A stretch of DNA of 8,173 nucleotides, taken from contig DSEZ01000151.1 of assembly GCA_011055275.1 (NCBI GenBank), forward strand, positions 1 to 8,173, read 5' to 3'. The translations under genes and the position numbers were made by a program. The notes under the pieces are model-generated. The model was not told where the DNA came from. It did not search any database and saw only the letters and a list, made by a program, of their open reading frames with translations. The stretch comes from Thermoprotei archaeon (lineage in GTDB: Archaea > Thermoproteota > Thermoprotei_A > Marsarchaeales > UBA168). Positions 5,599 through 8,173 of this stretch are shown here, piece by piece. The first letter of the stretch is position 1. Every line of letters starts with the position of its first letter.

Positions 5599-5934
5599 AT
5601 GCAGCCGTTTTATTTTAAGTCGTATCAGAAGGTCGTTGGCGTCGCGCATGATCTAAGCGAGTTAAAGGAGCATCTTAAGGAAATTGGCACTAGGGATCCG
5701 GCATGCGTTAACTACCACTTAAGCGAGGGTCACATAGTATCATGGCTTCAATACATTGGCGAGGATTCAGCTGCTGAAGCGCTGATTGGGGTAAAGGACT
5801 TCAATGATGCGCTTAAGAAACTTGAAGGATTAGAAAGTAATCACCATGGAACGAGTATGATGAACGAGGGAATGATGCAACGCAGAAGGGAAATGATGAT
5901 GAGGATGAAGGGCAAGCCCGCTGGAGGGCCCTAG
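5599..5934 (+). CDS. Small DUF5752-like protein with Met/His-rich tail
   Basis: A 111-residue soluble protein. Residues 3-75 resemble the small domain called DUF5752 in archaea and bacteria: a short beta segment (FYFKSYQKVVGVAHDL), helix SELKEHLKEI, then CVNYHLSEGHIVSWLQYIGEDSAAEAL, where the H-x(4)-H...W-L pattern and the acidic G-E/D-x-x-A-E are typical. The match is from memory of the family pattern and moderately sure; the function of that family is unknown. Residues 80-105 form a separate tail with two His (82-83) and eight Met between 87 and 103 (MM, MM, MMM, M) mixed with Arg, which suggests binding of a soft metal such as Cu(I) or Ag(I), or possibly a sticky amphipathic helix. It has one Cys (C36). 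It stands 87 bases upstream of the ferredoxin pair but has its own promoter. There is no signal peptide, so it acts in the cytosol. Confidence 0.72.
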   Translation: MQPFYFKSYQKVVGVAHDLSELKEHLKEIGTRDPACVNYHLSEGHIVSWLQYIGEDSAAEALIGVKDFNDALKKLEGLESNHHGTSMMNEGMMQRRREMMMRMKGKPAGGP

Positions 5935-5936
5935 CA

Positions 5937-5955
5937 TTTTAGTTTTGTTCTCGTT
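5937..5955 (+). terminator. T-rich terminator after the Met-rich gene
   Basis: TTTTAGTTTTGTTCTCGTT follows the stop within a few bases. Repeated T tracts fit archaeal intrinsic termination and separate this gene from the ferredoxin operon. Confidence 0.4.
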
Positions 5956-5986
5956 AATCGAAGAGATCAGTGGAGGCATATAAATC

Positions 5987-6004
5987 GCCATATTTAAATA
6001 TGGC
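5987..6004 (+). promoter_or_regulatory. Perfect 18-base palindrome containing the TATA box of the ferredoxin operon
   Basis: GCCATATTTAAATATGGC equals its own reverse complement. Its core TTTAAATA lies about 26 bases before the TTG at 6022, so it is both the likely TATA box and a possible operator: a dimeric regulator bound here would exclude TBP. A second TATA-like string (CATATAAAT) lies at 5978-5986. The AT-rich palindrome is of the general kind bound by ArsR/SmtB proteins. Confidence 0.6.
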
Positions 6005-6021
6005 AATCTGTAGTTAGTGAA

Positions 6022-6420
6022 TTGAGTAAGACATGGCACGGAGTGGAAAGGGCAAGTTACGTTTGGTATCCTAAGATAGATTACTCCAAGTGCACGGGTT
6101 GCGGTTTATGTCTTCTTACTTGCGGGAATGACGTCTTCAGATGGTCTGATCAAAAAGGGCTACCGGTGGTGGCCAATCCGGGGAGCTGCGTTATGGGTTG
6201 CACCACTTGCGCCAAGCTCTGTCCAGAGGACGCAATATCTTTTCCCGATGACCCAAAGCATTTTCTCAAGCAGGTCATAATAAAGGAGAAGGTGTTCCTT
6301 ACGGTAAAGAAAGAGCTCAAGGACAGGCTAGACAAGCATCCTGACCACAGGGTGTCCGCGGAGGACGTAGAGGCATGGAAGAAAGCAGAAGCAGGTGAGA
6401 GAAGTGCCAGGCGAGGCTAA
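6022..6420 (+). CDS. Di-cluster [4Fe-4S] ferredoxin, WHG type, first copy
   Basis: A 132-residue soluble electron carrier. The N-terminus has a TWHGVER motif and WYPKIDYSKC leading into cluster motif one: C24-x2-C27-x2-C30-x3-C34. After a short beta segment (GLPVVANPGS), motif two has the spacing C56-x3-C60-x2-C63-x3-C67-P, then AISFP. The eight cysteines can hold two [4Fe-4S] clusters. Residues 80-132 form a charged, helical tail not needed for the clusters (KKELKDRLDKH and onward). The start is TTG: no ATG or GTG precedes WHG in this frame, and the palindromic TATA is at the leaderless distance. The last 17 bases overlap the next gene. The electron donor and acceptor are unknown; family members are common in archaea as stand-alone proteins. 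Confidence 0.88.
   Translation: MSKTWHGVERASYVWYPKIDYSKCTGCGLCLLTCGNDVFRWSDQKGLPVVANPGSCVMGCTTCAKLCPEDAISFPDDPKHFLKQVIIKEKVFLTVKKELKDRLDKHPDHRVSAEDVEAWKKAEAGERSARRG
6394..6398 (+). promoter_or_regulatory. Shine-Dalgarno site for the second ferredoxin
   Basis: GGTGA lies 5 bases before the GTG at 6404 and matches the archaeal 16S rRNA tail. This favours GTG 6404 over the in-frame GTG at 6395, which is inside this site. An internal operon gene with an SD after a leaderless first gene is the usual archaeal arrangement. Confidence 0.55.
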
Positions 6421-6772
6421 GCCGGATTTCAGCAAGTGGCACGGTATGGATAGAAATGCCATAAAATGGGGGCCCGTTATCGACGAAACCAAGTGCGTCG
6501 GTTGCGGCTTCTGCGTGGTTCAGTGTTCGGAAAGGAGGAACGTATTTGGATACGACGAGCAAAAGAGGAAGGCCGTCGTTCTGGACCCCGAAAACTGCAT
6601 GGTGGGCTGTAATAACTGCCAAGTGGCGTGCCTTTGGGACGCCATATCGTTTCCCGACGCCTCCGGTATAAGAGATCTCGCAAAACAACTCGTTGAGTCC
6701 GGAAAGGCCAAGGAGGAGCTTGAGGAGAGGCTGAAGAAGAACCCTGGGCTGAAGCTAGAGCTTCCGCCCTGA
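6404..6772 (+). CDS. Di-cluster [4Fe-4S] ferredoxin, WHG type, second copy
   Basis: A 122-residue relative of the preceding gene, overlapping it by 17 bases, so the two are translated from one mRNA. It shares the same order: KWHGMDRN, KWGPVIDETKC, cluster motif one C31-x2-C34-x2-C37-x3-C41, a beta segment (KAVVLDPEN), motif two C65-x3-C69-x2-C72-x3-C76, then AISFP and a charged helical tail (LAKQLVESGKAKEELEERLKK). All eight cluster cysteines are kept, but the Pro that usually follows the last Cys is Leu (CLWDAISFP), which may shift that cluster's potential. Conserved WHG and ID-x-x-K-C segments show descent from a tandem duplication with strong divergence elsewhere. The two may form a heterodimer or serve partners of different potential. 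Its end overlaps the convergent arsR-type gene by 18 bases. Confidence 0.87.
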   Translation: MPGEAKPDFSKWHGMDRNAIKWGPVIDETKCVGCGFCVVQCSERRNVFGYDEQKRKAVVLDPENCMVGCNNCQVACLWDAISFPDASGIRDLAKQLVESGKAKEELEERLKKNPGLKLELPP

Positions 6773-7093
6773 TCGCGAGGGCTTTTTAAGCGAAAGGACC
6801 GTCTTCACAAGTGGAATGTATTCTTCCCTGATGGAGTAATAGGTGAACTTGGAGTCTTCTCTTCTTCTAAGCAGGCCTGCGGCGTAGAGCTTTTGCAGGT
6901 GCAGAGTTACTGTTGGTTGAGCAAGTTTTAAGACAGGCTCTACCTCGCACGCGCAGATCTCGCCATGCTTTATCATGGCGTCGAGCAGGGCTAGTCTGGT
7001 CTTGTTGGATAACGTACGCAATAGTGCCTCCTTTTCTTCATAGCTTTTCACGTCAAGAAGTTCCGGAAGCGCATCGCATGAAGGGTTGGTCAT
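6755..7093 (-). CDS. ArsR/SmtB family metal-responsive repressor
   Basis: A 112-residue winged-helix regulator. The helix carrying LRTLSNKTRLALLDAM (about 25-40) is the standard family opening. It is followed by GEICACEVEP with C47-x-C49, the place where ArsR and CadC proteins carry Cys ligands (alpha-3 site). Next come the helix-turn-helix LAQPTVTLHLQKLYAAGLL (58-75), the wing RREDSKFTYYSI (77-88) and a C-terminal dimer helix. C6 near the N-terminus could be a third thiolate, as in CadC-type or ArsR-type sensors of As(III), Cd or Pb. The ATG at 7093 has a TATA box about 25 bases upstream. The gene converges on the second ferredoxin and shares 18 bases with it. Its targets are unknown; the palindromic ferredoxin promoter (5987-6004) is a candidate. 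Calling it arsenic-specific would go beyond the sequence. Confidence 0.9.
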   Translation of the reverse strand: MTNPSCDALPELLDVKSYEEKEALLRTLSNKTRLALLDAMIKHGEICACEVEPVLKLAQPTVTLHLQKLYAAGLLRRREDSKFTYYSIREEYIPLVKTVLSLKKPSRSGRKL

Positions 7094-7114
7094 CGAGTCT
7101 TAAGTGTTTTCCGG

Positions 7115-7122
7115 CTATAAGC
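7115..7122 (-). promoter_or_regulatory. TATA box for the ArsR-family gene
   Basis: On the minus strand this reads GCTTATAG, centred about 25 bases before the ATG at 7093, fitting a leaderless transcript. TTAAG at 7099-7103 is too close to serve. Confidence 0.45.
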
Positions 7123-7362
7123 GTGTCGCGATTTTCAAAGACTTTGTTGACATATGCACGTGAAGCGCTTATGGGTAGTTGCGCGTGAGACCATGCTTAA
7201 GCCATGTATGACCGGTGTTTTCGCCTCTTGCTACGCCTTTTTGCACCTCTATCGCAGCTTAAACCGTTCGCAATGCGCGCCGGTCTCTTAGTCTTAATCG
7301 CGGAACGGATGACGTAAGATGGCCAAGGACATTGTCTTGCTGCCTTAAACATGATGATAGGG

Positions 7363-7387
7363 CTATATTCTACCGTTTTAATTTTAT
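7363..7387 (+). promoter_or_regulatory. Promoter region of the radical SAM gene, two possible TATA boxes
   Basis: CTATATTC (7363-7370) is about 21.5 bases before the ATG at 7388. TTTTAATTTTAT (7376-7387) is about 24.5 bases before an in-frame TTG at 7406. Which one is used decides which codon starts the protein. Confidence 0.45.
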
Positions 7388-8173
7388 ATGGCAGAGAGAG
7401 GCAAATTGACAGCTCACGAGGCGGTCTTGGGCAAGCCCTTGAGCGGAAACAGAGTCGAGTGCGACCTCTGCTGGAGGAGGTGTGTGATACCCGATCACGA
7501 AAGGGGATACTGCTACGTCAGGTACAACGAAGGAGGCAAGCTCTACACGGAAGCGTACGGCGTGGTGACCGCTCTTAATCTAGACCCGATTGAGAAGAAG
7601 CCCTTTTACCATTTCTTGCCTGGTACCACCAGCCTCTCCATTTCTACAGTGAGCTGCAACTTCAGGTGCAAGTTCTGCCAGAACTGGGAACTCTCTTACT
7701 TCAAAGAGCTTAAGGGGCTTGAGATTTCCCCTGAGGAGATAGCGCGCGTTGCATCGGATGAGGGGGCTCGGAGCGTGAGCTACACATATAATGAGCCGAC
7801 GATATTCGTGGAGTACGCCATAGACACGGCAAAGGAAGCGAAGAAGAGGGGACTTAAGAACACTTTCGTGACCAATGGTTACATGACGCCAGAAGCCGTG
7901 GACTACGTCAAGGGCTACATAGATGCCATGACCGTGGGAATCAAGGGCTCGCTTAATCCTGAGTTCTACAGAAGGATGATGGCTGTACCCGACGCCGAGG
8001 TCATTAAACAGACTCTTCTTGCCATAAAACAGGCCGGAATTCACCTGGAAATGACCGACCTACTTGTAACCAAGTACGGAGACGACATGGCGTCGCTTTC
8101 GTCGTTGGCTCGCTGGGTGGTGGATAACATAGGAGATGATACGCCGTTTCACGTCCTGCGCTTCTTCCCAGAC
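7388..8173 (+). CDS. amrS: AmmeMemoRadiSam system radical SAM enzyme, 3' end cut by window
   Basis: The first 262 codons of a radical SAM enzyme of the AmrS type (full length usually about 330-370), open to the window edge. An N-terminal C25-x2-C28-x3-C32-x9-C42 set (CDLCWRRCVIP...GYC) is the family's accessory cysteine motif. LNLDPIEKKPFYHFLPGT leads into the radical SAM cluster motif C90-NFR-C94-KF-C97-QNWE. Later family marks are SYTYNEPTIFVEYA (133-146), FVTNGYMTPEA, HLEMTDLLV and FHVLRFFPD at the cut end. The cluster cleaves S-adenosylmethionine to start radical chemistry. The system's substrate is not established; AmrS usually occurs with AmrA and AmrB homologues, which are not in view and may lie downstream. 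Start: ATG at 7388, or the in-frame TTG at 7406, which fits the stronger TATA box. The two ferredoxins nearby could supply the reducing electron; this is inference. Confidence 0.92.
   Translation, partial: MAERGKLTAHEAVLGKPLSGNRVECDLCWRRCVIPDHERGYCYVRYNEGGKLYTEAYGVVTALNLDPIEKKPFYHFLPGTTSLSISTVSCNFRCKFCQNWELSYFKELKGLEISPEEIARVASDEGARSVSYTYNEPTIFVEYAIDTAKEAKKRGLKNTFVTNGYMTPEAVDYVKGYIDAMTVGIKGSLNPEFYRRMMAVPDAEVIKQTLLAIKQAGIHLEMTDLLVTKYGDDMASLSSLARWVVDNIGDDTPFHVLRFFPD

Larger units (their letters stand above)
7094..7387. other. 294-base divergent spacer between the ArsR-type gene and the amrS-type gene
   Basis: It holds the ArsR-family promoter at one end and AT-rich promoter elements for the radical SAM gene at the other. 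A nine-codon reading frame starts at ATG 7319 (MAKDIVLLP, stop ending at 7348) with a TATA-like TCTTAATC about 24 bases before it; it is probably chance. No RNA gene or convincing palindrome was found. TGACCGGT at 7209-7216 resembles the TetR operator core seen at 4810-4819. Confidence 0.4.

Noticed and set aside
6317..6688. Minus-strand frames of 60-120 codons over the ferredoxin genes
   Set aside because: The plus strand carries two complete eight-cysteine ferredoxins there; the minus peptides show no motif.
7209..7216. TGACCGGT as an extra TetR site
   Set aside because: Only eight bases match, the second half-site is broken, and it is not positioned against a clear promoter element.
7319..7348. 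Nine-codon leader-peptide-like frame (MAKDIVLLP) before amrS
   Set aside because: A TATA-like string is at the right distance, but such short frames are common by chance and no attenuation hairpin follows.
7580..8044. 154-codon open frame on the minus strand
   Set aside because: It is antisense to the clear radical SAM coding sequence, whose cluster motif and family marks lie within the same bases; the minus peptide has no family features.

Overview
The window looks archaeal, most like a Thermoproteota-type (crenarchaeal or thaumarchaeal-related) thermophile, although the exact lineage cannot be fixed from sequence alone. The reasons are: AT-rich TATA-like boxes about 22-26 bases before several start codons, which fits leaderless transcripts; few Shine-Dalgarno sites; TTG starts on two genes (4861, 6022); and gene families common in archaea (M42 aminopeptidase, a COG5493/DUF3782-type coiled-coil protein, WHG-type di-cluster ferredoxins, AmrS radical SAM enzyme).

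Layout. 1-494 is the 3' half of an M42 metallopeptidase, closed by a hairpin over its stop codon. 513-1383 is a long stretch without a convincing gene, apart from one doubtful small membrane ORF on the minus strand. 1384-2280 encodes a protein with a very regular Leu/Trp heptad coiled coil followed by a PD-(D/E)XK-nuclease-like C-terminal domain. Converging on it is a thioredoxin-type arsenate reductase (2294-2713, minus). A further 300-base spacer (2714-3010) has a hairpin and an open frame that may be mobile-element debris.

2990-5412 is a self-contained regulated transport unit. A minus-strand operon carries a small winged-helix-like protein and a 12-helix MFS transporter. It diverges from a plus-strand TetR-family repressor. 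The roughly 115-base region between them holds overlapping palindromes built on TGAC(C/T)GG, placed almost symmetrically between two opposing TATA boxes. This is the expected design of a repressor controlling itself and an efflux pump.

5599-6772 holds a small protein with a DUF5752-like domain and a methionine-rich tail, then two overlapping, related di-cluster ferredoxins whose promoter is a perfect 18-base palindrome over the TATA box. An ArsR/SmtB-family metalloregulator with a Cys-x-Cys motif (6755-7093, minus) converges on and overlaps the second ferredoxin gene. After a 294-base spacer, the AmrS-type radical SAM gene begins (7388) and runs off the window.

A common theme of metal/metalloid response and low-potential electron transfer can be inferred from arsC, ArsR, the ferredoxins, the Met-rich protein and the radical SAM enzyme. 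The genes sit in separate transcription units, however, and no arsenite exporter of the ArsB or Acr3 type is visible.
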